This document shows positions 1-8,536 of a DNA stretch of 14,344 nt, piece by piece. The notes below the pieces were generated by a model, which searched no databases, was not told the origin of the DNA, and saw only the letters and a program-made list of their open reading frames with translations. The stretch covers positions 1-14,344 of the forward strand of contig DASZJZ010000337.1 of assembly GCA_035947555.1 (NCBI GenBank). Direction: 5' to 3'. The first letter of the stretch is position 1, and each line of letters starts with the position of its first letter. Source of the stretch: JACVRW01 sp035947555 (GTDB lineage: Bacteria; Actinomycetota; Thermoleophilia; Solirubrobacterales; Thermoleophilaceae). Made by a program: the position numbers and the translations under genes.

Positions 1-803
1 CGGTCGCCATGACGCCGGACGCCTCGGCGCGGCGCGCGCTGTCGCGGCTGCCCCGGCGCTTCGCTGCGCACGGCGAGCGGCGCGGCGAGGTGGCGCTGCT
101 CCAGGGCTGCGTGCAGCGGGTGTTCTTCGGCCACGTCAACGAGGCCACGGCGAGGGTGCTGGCCGCCGAGGGATACGACGTGCACGTGCCGCGCCTGCCG
201 CGCTGCTGCGGCGCGTTGCCGCTGCACGCCGGCGCCGATCCGCAGGCGCGCGAGCTGGCCAAGGCCACGATCGAAGCGCTCGAGGGCTATGAGACGGTGA
301 TCGTGAACGCCGCCGGCTGCGGCTCGGCGATGAAGGACTACGGCCACGTGCTGCGCGACGAGCCCGACTGGGCCGGCCGCGCGGCGCGCTTCGCGGCGAA
401 GGTGCGCGACGCGAGCGAGTTCGTGGCCGAGGCCGGGCCGCGCGCCCCCCGCCGTCCGGTGCGCATGAAGGTCGCCTACCACGACGCGTGCCACCTCGCG
501 CATGCGCAGGGTGTCCGGGCCCAGCCGCGCGAGCTGCTGCGGGCGATCCCCGGGCTGGATCTGGTCGAAGCGCGCGAGTGGGAGCTGTGCTGCGGCTCGG
601 CGGGCGTCTACAACTTGGTGAAGCCCGAGCCGGCGGCCGAGCTGGGCGAGCGCAAGGCCCGCAACCTGCTCGACACCGGCGCTGAGGCCGTGGCGGCCGC
701 CAACCCCGGCTGCGCGTTGCAGATCACCGCCCACACCGAGCGCCTCGGCCGCGCGCTGCCCGTGCTGCACCCGATGGAGCTGCTGGCCCGCTCGCTTGCA
801 TGA
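1..803 (+). CDS. glcF: Glycolate oxidase iron-sulfur subunit GlcF, C-terminal part (5' end outside window)
   Basis: This is the C-terminal 266 residues of a GlcF-type Fe-S protein, the electron-transfer subunit that works with the flavin subunits GlcD/GlcE to oxidise glycolate to glyoxylate. Two cysteine-rich CCG domains are visible. The first begins with LLQGCVQRVFF and carries PRCCGALPLHAG and NAAGCGSAMKDYG; the second carries YHDACHLAHAQG and ELCCGSAGVYN. These are typical of GlcF and the wider heterodisulfide-reductase-like CCG family. The two N-terminal 4Fe-4S ferredoxin modules of full-length GlcF (about 400 residues) are not in the window. The frame is open to base 3, so the ATG at 9 is probably an internal methionine. 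The stop overlaps the next start as ATGA (800-803), indicating translational coupling with the dehydrogenase. A lactate-utilisation Fe-S protein (LutA/LldE) is the main alternative, but those are shorter and match less well. Confidence 0.88.
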   Translation, partial: VAMTPDASARRALSRLPRRFAAHGERRGEVALLQGCVQRVFFGHVNEATARVLAAEGYDVHVPRLPRCCGALPLHAGADPQARELAKATIEALEGYETVIVNAAGCGSAMKDYGHVLRDEPDWAGRAARFAAKVRDASEFVAEAGPRAPRRPVRMKVAYHDACHLAHAQGVRAQPRELLRAIPGLDLVEAREWELCCGSAGVYNLVKPEPAAELGERKARNLLDTGAEAVAAANPGCALQITAHTERLGRALPVLHPMELLARSLA

Positions 804-1537
804 CCCGTGCAGCGCTCGTAACCGGGGCCGCCAGCGGCATCGGGCGGGCGATCGCCGCCCGGCTCGAGGGCGACGGATTGGAGGTCCTCTCCGTGGACCT
901 CGCGCCCCAGGCGGACGGGCCGGGCGAGCCCTTCGGGGCCGACCTGACCACCCGGGAGGGCAACCGCGCCGCCGTCGAGACGGCGCTGGATCGCTTCGGC
1001 CGGCTGGACGTGGTCGTGGCGAACGCCGGGTTCCAGCACGTCAGTCCCGTCCAAGACTTCCCGGAGGAGCAGTGGGACCGGCTGATCGCGCTCCTTTTGA
1101 CCAGCCCCTTCCTGCTCGCCAGATACGCATGGAGCGCGCTGGGGGAATCCAGCGCCGGCCGCTTCGTCGCGGTGGCGTCGGTCCACGGACTCGTCGCCTC
1201 CCCCTACAAGGCCGGCTACGTCGCGGCGAAGCATGGGCTGCTCGGGCTGGTCAAGACGCTCGCCCTCGAGGGGGCCGACGACGGGATCCTTGCCACCGCG
1301 ATCTGCCCGGCCTTCGTGCGGACGCCGCTGGTCGAGCGGCAGATCGAGGATCAGGCCCGGGCGCACGACATCGCGCCCGAGCGAGTCCTGGAAGACGTGG
1401 TGCTGGCGCCCCACGCCGTGAAGCGACTGATCGAGCCCGAGGAGGTGGCGGAGGTGGTCGCCTTCCTCGCCGGGCCGAGCGGCAGCGCCTTCACCGGGGC
1501 CGCCATTCCGATGGACCTGGGCTGGACGGCGCGCTGA
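800..1537 (+). CDS. bdhA: D-3-hydroxybutyrate dehydrogenase (SDR family)
   Basis: This 245-residue short-chain dehydrogenase probably interconverts D-3-hydroxybutyrate and acetoacetate with NAD, linking ketone-body or polyhydroxybutyrate turnover to acetyl-CoA. The Rossmann glycine motif TGAASGIG is at residues 8-15. Asp33 at the end of strand beta-2 favours NAD over NADP. NAG is at 75-77 and the catalytic residues are Ser127, Tyr140 and Lys144. The C-terminal stretch with TPLVERQIEDQA, VLAPHAVKR and the ending MDLGWTAR closely follows the 3-hydroxybutyrate dehydrogenase subfamily rather than generic SDRs, and the length is usual. The ATG overlaps the glcF stop by four bases and has no clear SD, so it is probably translated by coupling. 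It converges on the transporter gene, leaving only six bases between the two stops and no room for a terminator. Another 3-hydroxyacyl SDR is the alternative. Confidence 0.86.
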   Translation: MTRAALVTGAASGIGRAIAARLEGDGLEVLSVDLAPQADGPGEPFGADLTTREGNRAAVETALDRFGRLDVVVANAGFQHVSPVQDFPEEQWDRLIALLLTSPFLLARYAWSALGESSAGRFVAVASVHGLVASPYKAGYVAAKHGLLGLVKTLALEGADDGILATAICPAFVRTPLVERQIEDQARAHDIAPERVLEDVVLAPHAVKRLIEPEEVAEVVAFLAGPSGSAFTGAAIPMDLGWTAR

Positions 1538-1543
1538 GGCGGA

Positions 1544-3079
1544 CTACCAGAACGAGAGATCGGTCCCCGGGTTGATCTTGCTCACCAGGAAGTTGAGGAA
1601 GAAGAACCCGAAGTAGACGGACACGCAGATCAGAACGACGTACGTCCACCACCTCGCCTTCGCGGGCCTGGGGAGCTTGCTGAGCAGGTACATCAAAGCG
1701 AACGGCGCTATCAGCGCAGCCAGGTTCGACATGTTGGCGGCCCACTGCAGGAGCTCCGTCGACAGCGCCTGGAAGATGATCACGGAGATGACGATCAGCA
1801 GCAGGACCATGAACGGGTAGTAGAAGCGGCGGGGGTCGCCGCCGATCGCGCGGCGGAAGCGCGCGCTCGATCCGTAGACGGCGTCCACGAAGTTGCGGAC
1901 GAGCATCTCGAACACCACGAGCTGGGTCGAGAAGAGGATCAGGAAGCCGACGAGCAGCGCCCACCAGTAGTAGATCCGCGGCTCGCCGAGCTGGTCGAGC
2001 TGGCTGGCCACGTAGGTCGGCATGTTCTCCTCCGTCGGGGCGCTGCCGCTGCGGTCGGCCAGGGAGCTCACGAGGATGCCCGGCATCAGGATCCCGATCA
2101 GCGCCCCCGGCACGAACACCGCCCACATCTCGATCTTCAGGAAGCCGAACCAGCGCTTCCAGCGCGCGGCGTTCTCGGGCGTCTCGCGGAACGTCGTCCC
2201 GACCGGGTCGACCTCCCGCTTCTCCCGCTCCAGCAGGCCCGGGATGAAGCCCGTCTTGCTGCCCATCCCGTAGCCCTTGTCGCGGTAGTAGTTCATGAAC
2301 ACGTAGTTGAGGCCCGAGGCCATCGCCGCGAACCCGGCCACGGAGCCGATCGTGGTCGCGTCCACGCCCTCCGGCGGCAGCGCGGGACGGAACAGCCCCT
2401 CGAGGCCGTCGCCCCAGTCGCTCGCGTCCGCGAGCAGGATGGCCGCGAGCGTGACGGTGATCAGGATGAAGCCGACGATCACCCAGTTGACCAGCTCCAT
2501 CGTGCGCGAGATCTTGCGGCCGAGGAGGGTGATCCCGAACACCACCACCATCAGGCCCACCGCGAGCCAGTTGCTCGTGTTCGTGTCCTCCTCGCCCGGG
2601 ATGTCGCCGGTGATGAGCGTGAAGAGGCCGTCCCCGGCGCCGGAGGCCCAGCCGCCGGTGATGAACGCCAGGTAGAAGAGCAGGACGGCGAGGACCGTGC
2701 CGATGTAGAAGCCGGGCGGGATGCGCCCGAAGCCGAGCGACGCCACCTCACCCGTCGCCAGCACGTACCGGCCTACCTCCATGTTGTAGAGCGCCTGCAA
2801 CAGGATCGAGATCAGCGCCACGAAGCCGATCCCGACCCAGCCCTCGGTGCCGATCGCGAGCGGCGCCAGGATCCACTCCCCACTCCCGACGGAGAGGCCG
2901 AGCGCGATCAGGCTCGGCCCGACGACCAGCGTGACCAGCGCCTTGAAGCCGATCCGCCGGACCCCGAAGACCTGCTCGGGCTCGGGGAGGTCGTCGACCT
3001 TCAGGGGTGGACGCCCGACCCCCAGTGGATAGGTCTCGACTGGCGCACCGACCGATGGCGACCGCGCTTCCAAGAGCAC
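1544..3079 (-). CDS. Nramp-related membrane transporter, divergent
   Basis: This 511-residue integral membrane protein has about 11 hydrophobic segments and the general layout of the Nramp family (APC superfamily), whose classical members import Mn2+ or Fe2+ with protons. The first helix carries GPSLIALGLSVGSGEW where classical Nramp proteins have the DPGN metal-binding motif. The sixth-helix region reads AAMASGLNYVFMNYY and lacks the M-P-H motif. A charged cytoplasmic loop with GYGMGSKTGFIPGLLEREKRE follows, so the substrate may not be a classical divalent metal. The start is uncertain. GTG 3079 has GAGGGAGAG immediately upstream; TTG 3073 also fits, with AGAGG five bases before it. Both lie inside the inverted-repeat element at 3060-3152, so translation may be controlled there. 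The first recognisable conserved stretch begins only around DDLPEPEQVFGVRR (from about residue 29). Family assignment is moderately sure; substrate is unknown. Confidence 0.72.
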   Translation of the reverse strand: MLLEARSPSVGAPVETYPLGVGRPPLKVDDLPEPEQVFGVRRIGFKALVTLVVGPSLIALGLSVGSGEWILAPLAIGTEGWVGIGFVALISILLQALYNMEVGRYVLATGEVASLGFGRIPPGFYIGTVLAVLLFYLAFITGGWASGAGDGLFTLITGDIPGEEDTNTSNWLAVGLMVVVFGITLLGRKISRTMELVNWVIVGFILITVTLAAILLADASDWGDGLEGLFRPALPPEGVDATTIGSVAGFAAMASGLNYVFMNYYRDKGYGMGSKTGFIPGLLEREKREVDPVGTTFRETPENAARWKRWFGFLKIEMWAVFVPGALIGILMPGILVSSLADRSGSAPTEENMPTYVASQLDQLGEPRIYYWWALLVGFLILFSTQLVVFEMLVRNFVDAVYGSSARFRRAIGGDPRRFYYPFMVLLLIVISVIIFQALSTELLQWAANMSNLAALIAPFALMYLLSKLPRPAKARWWTYVVLICVSVYFGFFFLNFLVSKINPGTDLSFW

Positions 3080-3152
3080 CTCTCCCTCTGCCGACTCCGG
3101 TGAGAGGGATTCCCGGCAACCGCGGGCTGGAAACCCCTATGAAGCGCCGGTC
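3060..3152 (-). promoter_or_regulatory. Structured leader candidate over the transporter start (three-way-junction RNA)
   Basis: Bases 3060-3070 pair with 3141-3152 over 11 base pairs with one bulged base (3148), closing a 93-base element. Two hairpins sit inside. One pairs 3084-3089 with 3103-3108, with an inner 3-bp stem 3091-3093/3098-3100 around a 4-base loop. The other pairs 3112-3115 with 3123-3126 around the loop GCAACCG (3116-3122). On the minus strand the purine-rich ribosome-binding region of the transporter (about 3080-3089) lies in the first hairpin. That suggests an SD-masking leader, but the strand is not proven: the fold could also sit in the leader of the plus-strand gene at 3376. 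I could not match it to any riboswitch class I know. Confidence 0.4.
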
Positions 3153-3375
3153 TCGGCCGAGCGATGCGACGCGCTGGCGGCGTCGATCTCCCAGAGGATC
3201 TCTTCCCCGACGCGCATGTCCGGGGGTCGCCCTCGAGGTGCGGCACGCGGAGCGTGAGCCGACCCGCGCGCTAGTGCGCCTGATTACACACTGGAGCCGC
3301 GTACTACGCCGTGGAAGCCGGCTCGGATCGGCCGTAGCGTGCTGGCAACGCTCCCCACCCGCCCAGGAGGCAACC
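3153..3375. other. Intergenic region upstream of the small membrane protein gene
   Basis: No convincing gene is seen here. The plus frame leading into the next gene is open, but its residues are arginine-rich and look non-coding. Small palindromes are present: GCGC-TAGT-GCGC at 3268-3279 and a 5-bp stem 3336-3340/3348-3352. The latter overlaps TAGCGT (3335-3340), a possible -10 box for the gene at 3376 that would give a leader of about 28 bases. No clear -35 box is visible. Confidence 0.4.
3365..3370 (+). promoter_or_regulatory. Canonical Shine-Dalgarno site AGGAGG for the gene at 3376
   Basis: AGGAGG lies five bases before ATG 3376 and fixes that ATG as the start, even though the frame is open for several hundred bases upstream. 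It is the only full-consensus, well-spaced SD I see for any gene here; most neighbours have none. Confidence 0.8.
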
Positions 3376-3699
3376 ATGCAGTACGCACTCCCCCGCCCCA
3401 CTCAGACCATCACGATCCCGCTGGTGACGCTGCTGCTCGGCGCCGCTGGTGGAGCAACCGTCAGCGCGATCGTCGCTGACGACGAAGTCATCCGCCTGCC
3501 CGCGCTGAGTCAGCCCGCGGACCCGCAGGTCTCATCCTCGTTCAGCGAGCGTCCGCAGGAGGGCGCGCCCGCGCAGGCGACGAGGTCGAGCGCCCCGTCC
3601 GTCCTCAGTGAGCGGACCACGGACCGCCCGGTCCCCACGACCAGCCAGTTCAACAGCGGGCCGCAGGAAGGCGCCGCGGTCCAAGCAATGGGGCGGTAG
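3376..3699 (+). CDS. Small membrane-anchored protein of unknown function with duplicated PQEGA motif
   Basis: I do not recognise this 107-residue protein. It has a short polar N-terminus, then a hydrophobic segment (about residues 12-37, with TITIPLVTLLLGAAGGATV) that could be a membrane anchor or uncleaved signal. A low-complexity tail rich in Pro, Ser, Thr, Gln and Ala follows and would probably face outside the cell. The tail holds two copies of one motif: FSERPQEGAPAQATR and FNSGPQEGAAVQAMGR, the second at the extreme C-terminus. No cysteines or catalytic motifs are seen. The start is set by AGGAGG five bases upstream. The gene is followed by a strong GC hairpin at 3749-3775 and appears to be a single-gene unit. 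The strong SD and sensible composition favour a real gene; function is open. Confidence 0.65.
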   Translation: MQYALPRPTQTITIPLVTLLLGAAGGATVSAIVADDEVIRLPALSQPADPQVSSSFSERPQEGAPAQATRSSAPSVLSERTTDRPVPTTSQFNSGPQEGAAVQAMGR

Positions 3700-3748
3700 C
3701 ACAACCGCACACTCGGCGCGCGCCCCTAGCGAAGATGGGAAGCGCGAA

Positions 3749-3775
3749 GGCCCGGGGGCATCCCGCCCCCGGGCC
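3749..3775. terminator. Hairpin terminator between convergent genes
   Basis: A perfect 11-bp stem (3749-3759 with 3765-3775) closes a 5-base loop (ATCCC). It lies between the stop of the small membrane protein (3699, +) and the stop of the glutamate-cysteine ligase (3792, -), so it could serve both directions. There is no U-tract, as is common for hairpin terminators in very GC-rich genomes. Confidence 0.65.
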
Positions 3776-3791
3776 GCGTCGTCTGGTCGGC

Positions 3792-5270
3792 CTACGGCAG
3801 CGGCCACTCGTGCACCGGCACGTTCGCGTGCATGTGCTCGCGGTACGTGACGGTCATCCGGCGCAGCGCCTCCAGGCGGTCCATCTTGCGTCCCTCGTAC
3901 AGGTTGTGGAAGGCCGCCGCTTGCCACGCCGCGCCGTTCTGCATCGTCACGCAGCGACGCTCCAAGATGTCGAGCAGGCGGTCGCGGTCGGCCGGGTCGA
4001 TACCGGCGGACGACAGCCCCTCTGCTGCGGCCGGCAGCAGGCGGCGCAGCACCAGCTCGGCCGCCGGCACCTCGCCCACGCCCGGCCAATAGAGCCGCGC
4101 GTCGATCCCATCCCGGGCGCCGGCGTGGAAGTTGTCCTCCGCGGCGGAGAACGACATCCGCGACCACAGCGGCCGCTCCTCCTCGACCAGCGTCCGGATC
4201 AGGCCGTAGTAGAAGGCAGCGTTGGCGGCGATGTCCACCACGCTGGGCCCGGCCGGCAGGATGCGGTTCTCCACCCGCAGGTGCGGCCGGTCGCGGACCA
4301 CGTCATAGATCGGCCTGTTCCACCGGTAGACGGTGCCGTTGTGCAGCCGCAGCTCGGGCAGCGAGGGAGTGTCCCCGCGCTCGAGCGTCTCGACCGGGTC
4401 CTCCTCCTCGCATACCGGCAGCAGCGCCGGGAAGTAGCGAACGTTCTCCTCGAACAGGTCGAAGATCGAGTTGATCCAGCGCTCGCCGAACCATACGCGC
4501 GGGCGCACGCCCTGCGCCTTCAGCTCCTCGGGCCGGGTGTCGGTGGCCTGCTCGAAAAGGGCGATGCGCGTCTCGCGCCACAGCTCCTTCCCGAAGAAGA
4601 ACGGCGAGTTGGCCGCGACCGCCACCTGCGGTCCGGCGATCGCCTGCGCCGCGTTCCAGTACATGGCGAAGGCCTCGGGATCGACCAGCTGGTGCAGCTG
4701 CACGCTGGTGCAGGCCGCCTCGGGCGCGATCGTGTCGGCGAACGTCTGAAGCCGCTCCACGCCGCTGATCGAGATCTCGAGGTCCTCGCCGCGGGCCGCG
4801 AAGATCTGCTGGTTCAGGAGCTCATAGCGCGGGTTGTCGCTGAAGCTGTCGGCGGTCAGGTGCCGGTCCATCACGGTCGGCAGGATCCCGATCAGCATCA
4901 TGTGCGCGCCCACCGTGCGGGCGCGCTCCTCGGCGCGGTTGAGGCTGCCCCGCACCGCATCCTCGAGCTCCGAGGCGATGTTCCCCTCGAGCAGTCGCGG
5001 CGGCACGTTGATCTCCACGTTGAACCGGCCGAGCTCGGTCTGGAAGTCGGCGTCGGCGATCGCCTCGAGCGCGCGGGCGTTCGCCATCGCCGGGTCGCCC
5101 TGCTCGTCGGTGAGGTTCAGCTCGATCTCGAGCCCGATGGAACGGCGGTCGGAATCGAAGCGCGCCTCGCGCAACATGTGCGCGAACACGTCGAGGCAGG
5201 TGCGCACCTTCTGGCGGTAGCGCTGCCGGTCTTCGCGGGAGAAGACCGCCGCGGTGACGTCCTGTCCCAC
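3792..5270 (-). CDS. Glutamate-cysteine ligase, family 2 (GCS2), long actinobacterial type
   Basis: This 492-residue protein is a GCS2-family carboxylate-amine ligase, predicted to join the gamma-carboxyl of glutamate to cysteine or another amine using ATP. The family signature GLEIELNLTD is at residues 46-55. Other conserved stretches include TELGRFNVEINVPP (78-91), EAACTSVQLHQLV, NSPFFFGKELWRETR, VRPRVWFGERWI, HNGTVYRWNRPIYD, LRVENRILPAGPS and the C-terminal VHEWPLP. It is longer than YbdK-type proteins (about 370 residues) and matches the roughly 500-residue actinobacterial subgroup. I chose GTG 5270 (protein beginning VGQDVTAAVFSRED) because relatives begin there. The further-upstream GTG 5345 would overlap ettA and adds unconserved residues. 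The start has no SD but a TAGAGT box eight bases upstream. Whether the true product is gamma-glutamylcysteine is unproven; many members have uncertain substrates. Confidence 0.85.
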   Translation of the reverse strand: MGQDVTAAVFSREDRQRYRQKVRTCLDVFAHMLREARFDSDRRSIGLEIELNLTDEQGDPAMANARALEAIADADFQTELGRFNVEINVPPRLLEGNIASELEDAVRGSLNRAEERARTVGAHMMLIGILPTVMDRHLTADSFSDNPRYELLNQQIFAARGEDLEISISGVERLQTFADTIAPEAACTSVQLHQLVDPEAFAMYWNAAQAIAGPQVAVAANSPFFFGKELWRETRIALFEQATDTRPEELKAQGVRPRVWFGERWINSIFDLFEENVRYFPALLPVCEEEDPVETLERGDTPSLPELRLHNGTVYRWNRPIYDVVRDRPHLRVENRILPAGPSVVDIAANAAFYYGLIRTLVEEERPLWSRMSFSAAEDNFHAGARDGIDARLYWPGVGEVPAAELVLRRLLPAAAEGLSSAGIDPADRDRLLDILERRCVTMQNGAAWQAAAFHNLYEGRKMDRLEALRRMTVTYREHMHANVPVHEWPLP

Positions 5271-5278
5271 GGCCCTGA

Positions 5279-5284
5279 ACTCTA
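5279..5284 (-). promoter_or_regulatory. Putative -10 box (TAGAGT) for the glutamate-cysteine ligase, leaderless start
   Basis: On the minus strand TAGAGT is followed by eight bases and GTG 5270, placing transcription start at or next to the start codon. It shares bases 5283-5284 with the opposing ettA box. No -35 is evident. Confidence 0.42.
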
Positions 5285-5288
5285 TCCT
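5283..5288 (+). promoter_or_regulatory. Putative -10 box (TATCCT) for ettA, leaderless start
   Basis: TATCCT ends nine bases before ATG 5298. There is no SD before this ATG, so a leaderless ettA-aceB transcript is likely. No good -35 is visible at normal spacing. Confidence 0.42.
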
Positions 5289-5297
5289 CGACCGCTC

Positions 5298-6949
<1,652 letters not shown>

Positions 6950-6953
<4 letters not shown>

Positions 6954-8536
6954 ACATCGACATAGGCGCGCCCCAGGCCCACCGGTACGACGAAGTCCTG
7001 ACCGACGACGCACTCGCCCTCGTGGGCCGTCTCCACAGCGAGCTCGACGACACGCGACGCTCGCTGCTGGCCGCCCGCCAGGAGCGCCAGGCGGAGCTGG
7101 ATTCCGGCGGCTCGCTCGACTTCGTGCGGGCGCCCGAGGAATTCGAGGTGGCGCCCGCGCCCGACGCCCTCCAGGACCGGCGCGTCGAGATCACCGGCCC
7201 CGCCTCCCGCAAGATGGTGATCAACGCCCTCAACTCGGGCGCCCGCGGCTTCATGGCCGACTTCGAGGACTCGAACTCGCCCTACTGGGCCAACATGGTC
7301 GGCGGCCAGGTGAACCTGGCGGACGCGATCCGCCGCACGATCGAGCACGACGAGAAGGGCAAGCACTACGAGCTGGACGAGGAGACCGCGGTGCTGCTGG
7401 TGCGCCCGCGCGGCCTTCACCTGCCGGAGCGCCACCTGCGCCTGAACGGCGACGAGGTGGCGGGCGCGTTCATGGACTTCGGGCTGTACATGCACCGCAA
7501 CGCTTCGGAGTTGCTCGAGCGTGGGGCCGGGCCGTACTTCTACATCCCGAAGCTCGAGTCGGCGCGCGAGGCGCGCCTGTGGCGCGACGCCTTCGTGATC
7601 GCCGAGGACGAGCTGGGGCTCGACCGCGGCACGATCAAGGCGACGGTGCTGATCGAGACGGTGCCGGCCGCCTTCGAGATGGACGCGATCCTGTACGAGC
7701 TGCGCGACCACTCGGCAGGGCTGAACGCCGGGCGCTGGGACTACATCTTCTCGATGATCAAGTGCTTCCGCTCGCACCCGGAGTTCGTGCTGCCGGACCG
7801 CAACCGCGTGACGATGACGGTGCCGTTCATGCGCGCCTACACCGAGCTGCTCGTCGAGACCTGCCACGCCCGCGGCGCGCACGCCATGGGCGGCATGGCG
7901 GCGGTGATCCCGAGCCGGACCGACGAGGAGGCGAACCGCAAGGCGTTCGAGGCCGTGCGTTCCGACAAGGAGCGCGAGGCCGGCGACGGGTTCGACGGCA
8001 CCTGGGTCGCCCATCCCGACTCGGTCCCCGTGGCGATGGAGGCCTTCGACGCCGTGCTCGGGGACCGCCCGAACCAGGTGGACCGGCAGCGCGACGACGT
8101 GTCCGTGGAGGCGGACGACCTGCTGTCGGTGGCCATGACGCCCGGCGAGGTGACGGAGCAGGGGCTGCGCTCGAACGTGAACGTGGGGATCCAGTACATC
8201 TCCTCCTGGCTGCGCGGGAACGGGGCGGCCGGGATCTACGGGCTGATGGAAGACGCCGCGACGGCCGAGATCGCACGCGCGCAGGTGTGGCAGTGGATCC
8301 GCCACGGCGAGACGCTCGACGACGGCCGCCCTGTGACGCCCGACCTGGTGCGTTCGCTGGAGGAGTCGGAGCTCGAGAAGATCCGCGGCGAGATCGGCGA
8401 CGACGAGTGGTTCGAGAAGGAGGGCCGCCCCGACCTCTCCCGCTCCCTGTTCGAGCGGGTGGCGCTGAGCGGGGAGGATTTCGTCGAGTTCCTGACGCTG
8501 CCGGCGTACGAGGAGCTGCTGAAGCTCGAGCGCTAG
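6950..8536 (+). CDS. aceB: Malate synthase A
   Basis: Malate synthase condenses glyoxylate with acetyl-CoA to give malate and CoA, the second step of the glyoxylate shunt and an exit route for glyoxylate from glycolate. The 528-residue length fits isoform A (E. coli AceB 533); isoform G is far larger. The family signature RDHSAGLNAGRWDYIF is at residues 252-267. Other conserved blocks are GFMADFEDSNSPYWANM, LVRPRGLHLPERH, FYIPKLES, TVLIETVPAAFEMDAIL, GMAAVIPSR, GTWVAHPD and SNVNVGIQYISSWLRGNGAA. The ATG overlaps the ettA stop (ATGA, 6950-6953). A GAGGA two bases upstream is too close for a standard SD, so coupled re-initiation is likely. No isocitrate lyase gene is in the window. The stop shares CTAG (8533-8536) with the convergent DUF1707 gene. 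Confidence 0.95.

Noticed and set aside
3060..3152. Similarity to a SAM-I (S-box) riboswitch on the plus strand: AAGAG, GAGGGA and CCGGCAACC are all present
   Set aside because: The order and pairing are wrong. The four-way S-box core and the TGAA segment before CCGGCAACC are missing, and no methionine or SAM gene lies downstream on that strand.
3060..3152. Glycine, cobalamin, TPP and yybP-ykoY (Mn2+) riboswitches for the same element
   Set aside because: None of their conserved core strings occur in the right order on either strand; only short look-alike fragments are seen.
3268..3279. GCGC-TAGT-GCGC palindrome as an operator or terminator
   Set aside because: A 4-bp stem in GC-rich DNA is expected by chance and it has no clear relation to a start or stop.
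3007..3375. A longer form of the small membrane protein starting far upstream
   Set aside because: The extra residues are arginine-rich and lie over the inverted-repeat element, whereas AGGAGG five bases before ATG 3376 gives a clear start followed by a membrane segment.
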